The position numbers and the translations under genes are program-made. The notes below the pieces were generated by a model. That model ran no database searches and was not told the DNA's origin. It saw nothing but the letters and a program-made list of their open reading frames with translations. A stretch of DNA of 32,597 nucleotides from the NCBI GenBank assembly GCA_021740905.1, contig JAIOYV010000077.1, positions 1 through 32,597 of the forward strand, written 5' to 3'. This document shows positions 1-8,300 of the stretch, piece by piece; the first letter of the stretch is position 1; every line of letters starts with the position of its first letter. This DNA comes from Bacteroidales bacterium. Lineage in GTDB: Bacteria > Bacteroidota > Bacteroidia > Bacteroidales > M50B96.

Positions 1-124
1 AAACCAAATAAACCAAAAAGGAGGCAACATGTAAACCAAACATAAACGAATCTTGACAGTAGCGTAAGCCACTGAATAGGGAATTTATGCGCTTATCCCA
101 AATGGGTTTCTAATATTACTCAGA

Positions 125-769
125 TTAGGAATAGCTGCCAATCAATGGTCTAATTCCGTATTCCGAATTTTTTATTTTATTTTCATTTTTAGAAATAGAA
201 GTATAGTATGGGTCGTAATAGAGATTATTATCAACGGGCATTCCGTTTTCTAATAAAATTGGATCAGTCTGATAATAAGGATAAATGTAATTCTCTGATT
301 GATATTCGTTTTTTACAATCATCAAGCTATGGAAAAAATCGAAACCATAAAATAGCTGGACCCGGTTATAGTTACTATGAAACTCAAGACCAATCTGGTA
401 ACTGCCAGTAAATTGTGAGTTTTCATTTTGAAGATAATTGCCATCATAGTCGTTTTCACTATTCATATACGATACATCGAAACCAGCCCGAATGGCCATT
501 TTTCCAAAATTGTACTTGTATTTTAGTGATAGTTTTGGCGAATACCCAGGATTGTATTGATAATAAGGGTAATAAGGCATGGCTATGTCATAGAGGTAAG
601 GAGAATAGTAATAAACCGGTTCTTGTTTGGTAAACAAGTCGGCCACCCCGATGCTGATTTCGTGGTGGTTGGAGGTTTCCTTTAAATCTGTTTTTTCTTG
701 GGCAAACAGCGCAGGTGCATATACAAGATTCAAAACAAGAAGGATAAGGATTCTTTGTTGTGTTTTCAT
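125..769 (-). CDS. Secreted outer-membrane-barrel-like protein, unknown function
   Basis: The 214-residue protein opens with a clear signal peptide (MKTQQRILILLVLNLVYAPALFAQ, cleavage probably after AQ). The mature part is rich in Tyr, Asn and alternating hydrophobic residues, with barrel-like strands such as SLKYKYNFGKMAIRAGFDVSY and QIGLEFHSNYNRVQLFYGF. I recognise no family. It ends abruptly at GIRPLIGSYS, at a point where barrel proteins usually continue with further strands. A one-base shift near 137-142 would extend the reading by about 15 residues, so the 3' end may be frameshifted or shortened. It is divergent from the sigma-factor gene. Function is unknown, and the outer-membrane location is inferred from composition only. 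Confidence 0.65.
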   Translation of the reverse strand: MKTQQRILILLVLNLVYAPALFAQEKTDLKETSNHHEISIGVADLFTKQEPVYYYSPYLYDIAMPYYPYYQYNPGYSPKLSLKYKYNFGKMAIRAGFDVSYMNSENDYDGNYLQNENSQFTGSYQIGLEFHSNYNRVQLFYGFDFFHSLMIVKNEYQSENYIYPYYQTDPILLENGMPVDNNLYYDPYYTSISKNENKIKNSEYGIRPLIGSYS

Positions 770-1082
770 GATACAAAATTTTAGTTTTTATTACTGGGTT
801 AAAATCGAAATGTAGATGGGATGTATTTGAAAAAGGTTGCTTTGACGATACGGGTTTGTAGAACAAATTCCAGGGAAAATGATAGTACTTTGGTTTTTTG
901 AAGAAATATCTTTTCAGCAATAAAAAAACAAATGCTTAGTTTTGAGAAAAAAATGCAGGCATGGTAAATTTGTACGCAACCTTATTTGTAGAATGAACAT
1001 CACAGTGAACAGAGAACTCGGAATGAGCTTTGCGACGTGCCTGTATTTTAGTTGAAGTCATCGTTGATAGAAACAGACAAAA
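770..1082. other. Divergent intergenic region upstream of sigma-factor gene
   Basis: This gap of about 310 bp separates the minus-strand barrel-like gene from the plus-strand sigma-factor gene. It is AT-rich. I see no convincing gene and no clean TAnnTTTG promoter with a correctly spaced -33 element. Promoters for both genes presumably lie here. Confidence 0.5.
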
Positions 1083-1631
1083 TTGAAAAACGATTACAGC
1101 GACATAATTAAAGGGTGCATCGAAGGGAATGTTGAGTTCCAGAAAAAGTTGTACGACTGGTTTTCGGGTAAGATGTATGGTTTGTGCCTGCAATACTCGA
1201 AGAACACCGAAGAAGCAAAAGACATTCTACAGGATGGATTTGTGAAGGTGTTCCGAAGCCTTGGTCAGTACAGTTATACAGGTTCTTTTGAAGGATGGGT
1301 GCGAAAAATTTTCGTGAATACAGCAATCGAGAGTTTCAGGAACAAAAAAATGAAATTCAGCGATATCGAGATTCAGACATACTCTGAAAAATTTTCGTAC
1401 GAGAACATAGTTGGTGACATATCGGCGCGCGAAATATTGGAGATTGTACAAGAACTTAGCCCCCAATATCGCCTGGTTTTTAACCTCTATGCAATTGAGG
1501 GCTATACGCACAAAGAAATTGCCGAAAAACTGAATATTTCGGAAGGCACCTCGAAATCGAACCTCTCGCGGGCTCGCAGCATTTTGCAAGCGAGGGTAAA
1601 GGAATTAATGCCAATTTATCAGGATAGTTGA
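1083..1631 (+). CDS. ECF-type RNA polymerase sigma factor
   Basis: The 182-residue protein has the two-domain layout of extracytoplasmic-function sigma-70 factors. Sigma region 2 spans about residues 25-100 (MYGLCLQYSKNTEEAKDIL, then FEGWVRKIFVNTAIESFRNK). Sigma region 4 spans about 115-175 (LSPQYRLVFNLYAIEGYTHK, IAEKLNISEGTSKSNLSRAR, a helix-turn-helix). The start is TTG at 1083. An in-frame stop lies at 1068-1070 and the next ATG falls inside region 2, so TTG is the only start that keeps the domain whole. The stop (1629-1631) is eight bases from the ATG of the next gene. Such pairs usually form an operon in which the downstream membrane protein controls the sigma factor. The target genes cannot be read from the window. 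Confidence 0.93.
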   Translation: MKNDYSDIIKGCIEGNVEFQKKLYDWFSGKMYGLCLQYSKNTEEAKDILQDGFVKVFRSLGQYSYTGSFEGWVRKIFVNTAIESFRNKKMKFSDIEIQTYSEKFSYENIVGDISAREILEIVQELSPQYRLVFNLYAIEGYTHKEIAEKLNISEGTSKSNLSRARSILQARVKELMPIYQDS

Positions 1632-1639
1632 CCCAAATT

Positions 1640-3133
1640 ATGGGAAAAGAAGTAAAAAATATAGACGAGTTTATAAGGCAGGGATTGAGTGGATTTGAAG
1701 CTCCTCCTCCTGCCGATGCCTGGGATGCCATAGCCCAACAGGTGCAGAAGCCCCAGCGAAAGCTGATGCCGGTGTTCTGGCGTTGGGCGGCGGCTGTTGC
1801 CATAATTATAGGTCTAAGTTTTATTCTGAAAACTCAGTATCTGGAACATGGTTCAGGAAGCTTGTCGAAAACCGAGATTATAAATCAAGATCAACAAAAC
1901 ACCATCGAAGAAAAAGAGTTGCAAAAATCTATCTTGGAAAATGAAATCAATCCAATCAATCCAGGTATTCCGGTTATTGATAATGAATCTGAATTAAAGG
2001 AAGTACGCGCCTCAGATGATCAAAAATCCAAACCAGGCAATGCACATCAGTCCGATATTCTTCCTGCAACGACAAAAATATTGGCCCAATCATCTGAAAA
2101 AATAGAAAACACAATTAAAGCTGAAAAAAGTCAAATTGCTCAGGATGAAAATTTGATAGCAAATATTCCTGAAGTTCCCATTAAGATTACTGAAGGTAAA
2201 GTTCTCGACAAAGATAAATCAGCCGCAGAAGCAGCAAAGGTTATGCAGGATCAGAAAAGTATCGTCATTGTTGACAAGCCATCTAATCCCGATGTTTCTG
2301 ATGAAATAAATAAAAGCAATCAGAAAACAAATATCCCTGATCTGCCACAAGATTTGTATGCCGAAAATAAGAAAGAAGCAAATTGGTCGGTGGGTGGTAG
2401 CCTTTCTCCAGTGTATTCGTTCCGAAACCTCAATAAGACGAAGGAAGCTAATTCCTATGCCTGGCCAGGTGGTGAAAGCAACGAGCAGAATGAACACCCC
2501 ATTATAGCATTCAGTGGAGGAGTGGACGTGGAATACAATGCCCGGCGCTGGAGCGTTTCAACAGGAGTGTACTATTCACAAAGTGGGCGGGAAACTGACA
2601 ATTTTAGTTTTAACCGGATCATTATTTTCAATTCCCAAACAAATATTTACGCTTCCACATCTGCTGGGAATGTAGCTTACGAACAAGTAAGTAATATAAT
2701 AATTGAGGGCCTGGAGATAGACGGTCAGGATACCTACATCCCAAATGCTCTGAGCGAACCCATTGAATCAGATGCTACACTGCGCCAGGATTTTGAATAT
2801 CTTGAGGTACCTCTCATTGCCAAATATAAACTGATAGACCGAAAGATTGATGTACAGTTTTTGGCAGGCCTTAGCACCAGTTTTTTGATGGGAAATTCAA
2901 ATGTGTTGCAATACTCGAGCAAAGAACTCGACATGGGTAAAATCGACAACTTGCGCAGTGTGAATTACAATTCATTAGTGGGCTTGGGCTTTCAATATCC
3001 TTTTACCCGAAGCCTGAGATTCCGGTTTCAGCCCATGTTTAAGTATGCATTAAAGCCTATCAACGAGGATTATTCGATCAATAGTTTCCCGTATTCCTTT
3101 GCCATATACACTGGCATTGCCTTCGATTTTTAA
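1640..3133 (+). CDS. Membrane-anchored protein with C-terminal outer-membrane barrel domain; likely partner of the ECF sigma factor
   Basis: I chose ATG 1640 (497 residues). An in-frame TTG at 1628 would overlap the sigma-factor stop and add four residues. The N-terminus (about 1-38) is a soluble, presumably cytoplasmic segment with the motif IDEFIRQGLSGFEAPPPADA, typical of Bacteroidota proteins encoded next to ECF sigma factors. One membrane helix follows (FWRWAAAVAIIIGLSFIL, about 42-60). A long polar, charged linker of about 190 residues with low-complexity character should cross the periplasm. From about residue 250 (WSVGGSLSPVYSFRN) to the end (SFAIYTGIAFDF) the sequence has beta-barrel strands and ends in the Phe typical of outer-membrane proteins. 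An anti-sigma-like role is inferred from position and architecture. Confidence 0.8.
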   Translation: MGKEVKNIDEFIRQGLSGFEAPPPADAWDAIAQQVQKPQRKLMPVFWRWAAAVAIIIGLSFILKTQYLEHGSGSLSKTEIINQDQQNTIEEKELQKSILENEINPINPGIPVIDNESELKEVRASDDQKSKPGNAHQSDILPATTKILAQSSEKIENTIKAEKSQIAQDENLIANIPEVPIKITEGKVLDKDKSAAEAAKVMQDQKSIVIVDKPSNPDVSDEINKSNQKTNIPDLPQDLYAENKKEANWSVGGSLSPVYSFRNLNKTKEANSYAWPGGESNEQNEHPIIAFSGGVDVEYNARRWSVSTGVYYSQSGRETDNFSFNRIIIFNSQTNIYASTSAGNVAYEQVSNIIIEGLEIDGQDTYIPNALSEPIESDATLRQDFEYLEVPLIAKYKLIDRKIDVQFLAGLSTSFLMGNSNVLQYSSKELDMGKIDNLRSVNYNSLVGLGFQYPFTRSLRFRFQPMFKYALKPINEDYSINSFPYSFAIYTGIAFDF

Positions 3134-3280
3134 TTGTGCTTGCACTTGAAGCTATTTTATCAAACACACCGAAAAAGAAAATGATGCATATTATCTTTTT
3201 GCTTTTTCCTGAATACAGCTCTTGATTATACTTTGTTGTATCACGCAAACCCTCAAACCCTCAATCCCTTAATTCCCTAA

Positions 3281-3871
3281 TCATCCCCAGTCGGGGCACG
3301 ACATACACTTGTGCCGTTTCTTGATCTTTTTCGATATCCAATATCTGAAGCCTACATTCAAGGCGATTTTGGCAGGATAAGCCCGTTCGATCGAAACAGA
3401 AAAATCCATTTTCCGGTTGAAGAAATAATTGTATTCGACGCTTCCGGTAAGGAATAAATCTCCCACCTCGAAATTTCCAGAGGGAGTATAATTTTTATTT
3501 CCAGCAAGGCTTTCATCATCTACATTGAAGGACCGGTAGGCAATGCCCACCCCAGCTCCTATATTAAATTCCGATTTCCATTTTTGATACAGCGACTTAT
3601 GAAACTTTGCCGATGTATGGCCCGCCAGTTTTGCTGCATCATCCATCCTTATGGCTTGGGTGAAACGAGCCGAAAAGGAAAGGTCGCGCAAAAAGAATTC
3701 GTAAGAAAAAATTAGCCCGGGTTCTACCACAATGGGTGATGTTTCCTTGTCTGGGTTGAGGTTAAAGGCCAACGAGGATAGCTTTAATTCGAGATCGGAC
3801 TGTCCAAATCCCTTCAAAAGGAAAAAAACAGAAAGGAAAAAAAATACAGACAGTCTTTTCAATTTCAACAT
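3281..3871 (-). CDS. Small secreted outer-membrane-like protein, unknown function
   Basis: The 196-residue protein has a signal peptide (RLSVFFFLSVFFLLKGFGQS). Alternating strands typical of small barrels follow (LIFSYEFFLRDLSFSARFTQ, NIGAGVGIAYRSFNV, FLTGSVEYNYFFNRKMDFSV, KIALNVGFRYWIS). After the last strand it ends with a basic, Cys-containing tail (KKIKKRHKCMSCPDWG), which is unusual for a barrel protein, where an aromatic C-terminus is expected. It converges on the sigma/barrel operon and diverges from the HEPN-like gene. I do not recognise a named family; outer-membrane location is inferred. Confidence 0.6.
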   Translation of the reverse strand: MLKLKRLSVFFFLSVFFLLKGFGQSDLELKLSSLAFNLNPDKETSPIVVEPGLIFSYEFFLRDLSFSARFTQAIRMDDAAKLAGHTSAKFHKSLYQKWKSEFNIGAGVGIAYRSFNVDDESLAGNKNYTPSGNFEVGDLFLTGSVEYNYFFNRKMDFSVSIERAYPAKIALNVGFRYWISKKIKKRHKCMSCPDWG

Positions 3872-3935
3872 TTTTATTAATAATGTGTCTTAAATTAGCG
3901 GCTTCATAAAAGCTCAGATTAAGTTAAAAACGGTA

Positions 3936-3943
3936 CAAATATA
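3936..3943 (-). promoter_or_regulatory. Candidate Bacteroidota -7 element (TATATTTG)
   Basis: On the minus strand this reads TATATTTG, a match to the TAnnTTTG element of Bacteroidota housekeeping promoters, 65 bp upstream of the 3871 start codon. I see no good -33 TTTG at the usual spacing, so this is a weak call. Confidence 0.3.
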
Positions 3944-3957
3944 AAAGCATTGCAGCA

Positions 3958-4458
3958 ATGAACGGCGACAAAAAACTAAACGAAAAAGAATTTATCGAAA
4001 AAATGATCCTTTCCGAAGTTACCCGCTTGCAAGAACAAGGGTTTTATTACTTGTCGTTTTTTGTTATCAGCCAGGCCATTGAGTTCCTGGGCAGTTTTCT
4101 CGACGACAAGCCTTTCAGGGCAAAACAGCAATCGCAAAAAAGGTTTAATGCGGCTATCGCGAGGCTTTTCCCGGCTGGTTATGGCAAATTAAATAAAGAC
4201 AGCTGGCTCTATCAAAAATTACGTAACCATCTGGCTCATTCTTTTTTGCCCAGCTCATGGATTGTTTTCAGTTCAAAAAATGAAAACCCAAAAGCAAAGC
4301 ACCTTGGCAGGCAAGGAAAGAAAACTGTTTTTGTAGCCGAAGATTTTTTGAAGGATTTCGAATTTGCCTGCAATACTCTTTTTGCCAAGATTGAATCGGG
4401 AGAAATAAAGCCTAAAAAGTTAGGGTCGGATATGGTTAGTTTTGGGATGGGGGTATAA
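3958..4458 (+). CDS. HEPN-like helical protein, unknown function
   Basis: This 166-residue, mostly helical protein has no signal peptide or membrane segment. Near the middle it carries LYQKLRNHLAHSFLPSS, which contains R89-x4-H94, the Rx4-6H signature of HEPN domains. Many HEPN proteins are RNases in toxin-antitoxin, CRISPR or abortive-infection systems, but others are not catalytic. An N-terminal helix (YYLSFFVISQAIEFLGSFL) and the basic stretch KPFRAKQQSQKRFNAAIARL precede the motif. It converges on the restriction-modification pair, which would suit a defence role, but no antitoxin-like partner (MNT or otherwise) lies beside it. The match is by motif only, so the function is open. Confidence 0.6.
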   Translation: MNGDKKLNEKEFIEKMILSEVTRLQEQGFYYLSFFVISQAIEFLGSFLDDKPFRAKQQSQKRFNAAIARLFPAGYGKLNKDSWLYQKLRNHLAHSFLPSSWIVFSSKNENPKAKHLGRQGKKTVFVAEDFLKDFEFACNTLFAKIESGEIKPKKLGSDMVSFGMGV

Positions 4459-4503
4459 TGCGGTCCTTATACGGATTGATATCTAAATTCTTCTGTGTCT
4501 TAA

Positions 4504-5433
4504 TTAATCGACCAAAACTACTGGCTCCAGTTCAAATATGGATGTTTGAACATATTTTTTCTCTGGTTCATGATTATGCTCCTTGATATTTCCATTGAAA
4601 TCGAAATTACACACCAAAGCCTCAACAATTGTATTTCTATTTTCGATTTTACCACCCGAATGATAGAAATGGTCGCGGGTGATAATGTTGAACTCCTCCC
4701 AATACTTTTTTATCGACTCATTTTCCCGGTAATCGTTGTGATGCCAGGTGGATAAGATAAATTTTGCATCGGTTTCTTTCAATTGCTGATACAATAGCTC
4801 TTCATCCATTTCTGTCCAACCATTATAGTAATCGACATATCGTCCAAAATAGGGTGGGTCGCAATAAACGATATCATCCTTGGTCGCAAGTGGGATAACT
4901 TCAGAGAATTGTTTGTTCAAGAACACCCAATCTTTATTTATTTGCCTTTTTGCCTGGATCACTTGATTTACAATTTTTGTAATGTAGGACTGAGCAAACC
5001 TATTCGGCTTTTTGCAAAATGGGATGTTCCATTTACCTTGTTTGTTAAAGCGCATCATTCCATTAAATCCTGCCCTTGACAGAAAAATAAAGTCCAGAGA
5101 AGAAAATTCTTTATTAAACCTATCTTTGATTGCTCTGAAATGTACATAACCATCTTCATCTGCCTGCCTAAGATTCTCACCCTCCACTTCTAAATATCTT
5201 TTTACAATTTCAGGTGTAATCCTGTCTTCTTTAATATCTAGATATAATTGAATAATGTGAGGGTTTGTGTCATTCAAAATTGCGTTCTTAAACCCCATAT
5301 TTAATGCTACCACTCCAGTCCCTAAAAAGGGTTCGATCCATCTTCCATTAGTCTCTGGTAATATAGCCTTTATCCATGGAACCAACTTTGTTTTGATCCC
5401 CTGGCTTTTTAGAGGTGGTACAATTACTTTCAT
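4504..5433 (-). CDS. Type II DNA adenine-N6 methyltransferase, M.EcoRV-like (predicted GATATC)
   Basis: This 309-residue protein belongs to the Dam/MethyltransfD12 class of N6-adenine DNA methyltransferases (M.EcoRV is 298 residues). Visible motifs are PPLKSQGIKTKLVPWI (6-21, motif X), EPFLGTGVVALN (34-45, motif I, SAM binding) and the catalytic DPPY (192-195, motif IV). Beyond the class motifs it matches M.EcoRV as I know it along its length, for example FCKKPNRFAQSYITKI and STWHHNDYRENE. It should methylate adenine in GATATC and so protect the host DNA. Its ATG overlaps the stop of the endonuclease gene by 4 bp (ATGA), which implies translational coupling. Because the methyltransferase is second in the operon, modification may rely on a second promoter or on coupling. 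Confidence 0.94.
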   Translation of the reverse strand: MKVIVPPLKSQGIKTKLVPWIKAILPETNGRWIEPFLGTGVVALNMGFKNAILNDTNPHIIQLYLDIKEDRITPEIVKRYLEVEGENLRQADEDGYVHFRAIKDRFNKEFSSLDFIFLSRAGFNGMMRFNKQGKWNIPFCKKPNRFAQSYITKIVNQVIQAKRQINKDWVFLNKQFSEVIPLATKDDIVYCDPPYFGRYVDYYNGWTEMDEELLYQQLKETDAKFILSTWHHNDYRENESIKKYWEEFNIITRDHFYHSGGKIENRNTIVEALVCNFDFNGNIKEHNHEPEKKYVQTSIFELEPVVLVD

Positions 5434-6353
5434 TTTTTCACACTCCTTCTTTTCGCCCCTTTAGCAACAACCTTGTCCAATAGGTCAGTCCTTCCCTTGA
5501 ATTCAATAAAATCCCAAATGTTTGTAATTTTTATTGGCTTTCCTTCCTTAACCATACTAGCAACTCCGTAATTTATCCAATACTCATCGAACCATTCTTC
5601 TCCAAGTTTGCTAAAAACTCCATTTTCATTTTTCAAATCATCAATATCCACAATAGACCCAATGTTTGCTGTGTTTCCAGAACCTTGACTATCACTTGAA
5701 ATTGTCCATTTTTCCGCAGCAAAGAAGTCAAAATCTTTTATGACCGATACTATTGATTTAAGATTTTCGATGCTTGTAACTTGCCTTTCCCCAATTGGGT
5801 CTTTTAAATCGCCATACTTTTCCAGAATATCATTAACTTGATAAATCTCAGTGTCTGACAATTCATTCTCAAAATCTACTCTCGAATAAATAATTCCCAA
5901 GCAATAATGCCCAAGATATTTGGAGTATGGAAACTGAATGTTTTTGTCTTTATCCCTTTCTTTAAAGTAACTACCATGACTACCCAGAGTAAATCCTGCC
6001 GTTTTATTATTTCGTCGGAAAGTCGTTTTCAAATCAAGAGCAAATATTACTTCTTCATTATCTTCTTTTACGAAAGTCAAATCAGGATACCAGTTTTGTT
6101 TTTCAGCTAAAACAATTGAGTATCCGTTGCTTTCGGCAAATCTTAAAATCTCAGGGAACAAATGAATTTCTAAAATTTTAGAAACAATCTTGGTGTCAGA
6201 TGAAATGGTGTAAATATTCTTGTAAATATCAATAAATCCTTTAATTGTCCATTGACCATCAATTGATGAAACGTAGCCTTTCAATTCTTCAACAAATAAT
6301 TGCAAAGCATGCTTGAATTCTTTTTTGAATTTTTCTTTTTCTGATTTTTGCAT
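5430..6353 (-). CDS. Type II restriction endonuclease, EcoRV family (predicted GATATC)
   Basis: The 307-residue protein aligns with R.EcoRV (245 residues) over most of its length. The PD...DxK nuclease site is D91, D107 and K109, corresponding to EcoRV D74, D90 and K92 with identical spacing. E62 corresponds to E45. The DNA-reading R-loop GSGNT (224-228), followed by NIGSI, is identical to EcoRV 182-186, and the Q-loop region reads KQNWYPD. The major-groove contacts that define GATATC therefore appear conserved. Relative to EcoRV it has about 17 extra N-terminal residues, an insertion of roughly 25 residues around 165-205 and a longer basic C-terminus (KGAKRRSVKK). It is first in a two-gene operon with the methyltransferase. 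No controller (C) protein gene is visible. Confidence 0.93.
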   Translation of the reverse strand: MQKSEKEKFKKEFKHALQLFVEELKGYVSSIDGQWTIKGFIDIYKNIYTISSDTKIVSKILEIHLFPEILRFAESNGYSIVLAEKQNWYPDLTFVKEDNEEVIFALDLKTTFRRNNKTAGFTLGSHGSYFKERDKDKNIQFPYSKYLGHYCLGIIYSRVDFENELSDTEIYQVNDILEKYGDLKDPIGERQVTSIENLKSIVSVIKDFDFFAAEKWTISSDSQGSGNTANIGSIVDIDDLKNENGVFSKLGEEWFDEYWINYGVASMVKEGKPIKITNIWDFIEFKGRTDLLDKVVAKGAKRRSVKK

Positions 6354-6372
6354 ATTTCCAATCTAATCCCCA

Positions 6373-6380
6373 CAAAGATA
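6373..6380 (-). promoter_or_regulatory. Candidate -7 element (TATCTTTG) for the restriction-modification operon
   Basis: The minus strand reads TATCTTTG, an exact TAnnTTTG match, 20 bp upstream of the endonuclease ATG. A TTTT run about 20 nt further upstream could serve as a degenerate -33 element. The short leader would start close to the ATG. CCACAAA and TTTGTGG form an inverted repeat around 6370-6425 that overlaps the element and could be an operator, but that is speculative. Confidence 0.5.
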
Positions 6381-6461
6381 CACTTCTTAATTGATCGGGG
6401 AAAACTGTTTACTGTGTTTTTGTGGTACCATTTATTTCAATCATTCATCAATAATCTATTA

Positions 6462-8252
6462 TCATTCTTCCGTAATGTTCAGCAACTGTTTCCGGTAAGC
6501 TGAAAACAGTTTAGATTTTGATACCATGCCGAGGTATCTCCCATTTTCGAGCACAGGTAAATTCCAGGCATTGCTCTCGTTGAATTTCCGTATTACTTCC
6601 TCCATTGTATCACCAAAACGAATATATGTGGGTGCTGATTCCATTAGGTTCCGCACAAAGGTATTATCATAAAAATCGGGCTGAAACATAATTTCGCGCA
6701 CCTGGTCGAGAAGGATTATCCCCAGCAATATCTGATTTTCATCGACCACTGGAAAAATATTCCGGTTCGATTTTGAAATTAACTTTACCAAATCGCCTAA
6801 AGTGGCATCAATTGAAATGGTTTTAATATCCTTCTCTATCACAGATTCGAGGTGCATAAACCTGAGCACTGCCTTGTCTTTATGGTGTGTGATAAGTTCG
6901 CCTTTTCGGGCCAATTGCATGGTTACGATAGAATCGGAGACCAGGAATTTTACAGTAACAAACGAGATGGTGGTGGATAACATCAGTGGAACTATCAGCT
7001 CGTAGCCAGTGGTGATTTCAGCAATAAGGAAAATTCCTGTCAATGGGGCAGCGAGGACACCGCCCAGTACGCTCCCCATGCCCACCAGGGCAAAGTTTAG
7101 TTCTGATAAGTGAAATCCCGAAAGGTTTAAAATATAGGCAAACAGGAAACCTGCAATAGCCCCCGTAAATAGGGAAGGGGCAAAGATGCCACCAATCCCA
7201 CCGGCACCCAGCGTGGATGCAGTGGCAACCACCTTCAACAGTAAAAGACAAACAAAAAATGCCACGAGGGCAGGTACCGAAAAACGGAACGATTCGAAAA
7301 GAGTGCCATCCATGAGCTGGCTGTAATTCCCGGCAAAAACCACCTTGATGCTCTGGAAGCCTTCACCAAACAAAGGGGGGAAGATGAAAATGAGCAAACC
7401 CATGATTGTTCCGCCTATGAGCAACCTAAGCCCATAACCCGAAAGTTTTTCGAATTTTTCTTCAATCGATAAAAATACTTTGGTGAAATAGACCGAAACA
7501 AGCCCACACACAATGCCAAGCAGGATGAAAAAAGGGATGTCGGTTGACATGAAGGCATCGCGGATGGTAAATTCGAACAGGATTTCTTTTTCGTAAAACA
7601 ACTTGGTGGTTATCGCGCCACTTACCGACGACATAAGCAGGGGGATGAGCGAAAAGCGGGTAAGGTCTATCATCAATACTTCGAGGGCAAACACAATCCC
7701 GGCAATGGGTGTATTGAAGATGGCCGCAATTGCACCTGCCGATCCACAAGCCAAAAGCAGGGTTATTTGTTTGTAATTGAGATGGAGGAGGCGGCCCAGG
7801 TTCGAGCCGATGGCCGCGCCCGAAGAAATGATTGGCGACTCAAGCCCGATGGAACCGCCAAAGCCAGCCGTAAAAACACCTCCCAGCATAGATGAAAAAA
7901 CCTTGTGGGCTTTCATCAGGCTGTTCCGTTTCGATATGGCTTGGAGGATGGACGAAATGTTGTGTTTGATGAAATCGCGGATAATATATTTTCGGAGGAT
8001 GAGCGTAAGGATAATTCCGATGCTTGGGTACACCAGCAAAAACAAGTGGCTTTTCTCGTGGTGGATGCCGTAAATAAGAAAATGGCGGAATTTGAATACG
8101 GCAGTTTTTAGCAACAAGGCAGTCATACCAGAAGCCACACCAACTATCACACTAAGAATTAGAATAAAACTCTTTGAGCTGATATGCTTGACCCTCCATA
8201 TCAGGAATCGGCCTGGCAGCGACCTAAATTTTATGAACATTCTTTTTATCAC
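6462..8252 (-). CDS. CLC-family chloride channel/transporter with C-terminal CBS pair
   Basis: The 596-residue inner-membrane protein has the CLC fold: many hydrophobic helices in residues 28-440, then two CBS domains (about 465-590). The signature GxExP segment is GLESP (136-140), with E138 equivalent to the gating Glu148 of E. coli ClC. The segments GGIFAP (354-359) and GYELIVP (416-422, Y417 equivalent to Tyr445) are present. Two key positions differ. The internal proton Glu203 position is Val192 (FALEV), as in CLC channels and not exchangers. The GSGIP filter motif is replaced by KHNIS. It may therefore conduct anions without strict proton coupling; this is inferred from alignment by eye. 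The CBS pair may bind nucleotides. A second in-frame ATG lies four codons in. Confidence 0.93.
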   Translation of the reverse strand: MIKRMFIKFRSLPGRFLIWRVKHISSKSFILILSVIVGVASGMTALLLKTAVFKFRHFLIYGIHHEKSHLFLLVYPSIGIILTLILRKYIIRDFIKHNISSILQAISKRNSLMKAHKVFSSMLGGVFTAGFGGSIGLESPIISSGAAIGSNLGRLLHLNYKQITLLLACGSAGAIAAIFNTPIAGIVFALEVLMIDLTRFSLIPLLMSSVSGAITTKLFYEKEILFEFTIRDAFMSTDIPFFILLGIVCGLVSVYFTKVFLSIEEKFEKLSGYGLRLLIGGTIMGLLIFIFPPLFGEGFQSIKVVFAGNYSQLMDGTLFESFRFSVPALVAFFVCLLLLKVVATASTLGAGGIGGIFAPSLFTGAIAGFLFAYILNLSGFHLSELNFALVGMGSVLGGVLAAPLTGIFLIAEITTGYELIVPLMLSTTISFVTVKFLVSDSIVTMQLARKGELITHHKDKAVLRFMHLESVIEKDIKTISIDATLGDLVKLISKSNRNIFPVVDENQILLGIILLDQVREIMFQPDFYDNTFVRNLMESAPTYIRFGDTMEEVIRKFNESNAWNLPVLENGRYLGMVSKSKLFSAYRKQLLNITEE

Positions 8253-8300
8253 CGAGGTTAAAGATAGAAATTATTTGGCTTAACCTGGTTCGGGCAAAAA

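Noticed and set aside
18-33. GGAGG followed by ATG-TAA near the window start
   Set aside because: It is a start-stop pair with no coding content; most likely chance.
936-1193. Minus-strand open frame across the sigma-factor start
   Set aside because: It overlaps the well-supported sigma gene and has no recognisable features.
4504-5433. GATC (Dam/DpnII) specificity for the methyltransferase
   Set aside because: The class motifs alone would allow it, but full-length similarity to M.EcoRV and the EcoRV-like partner favour GATATC.
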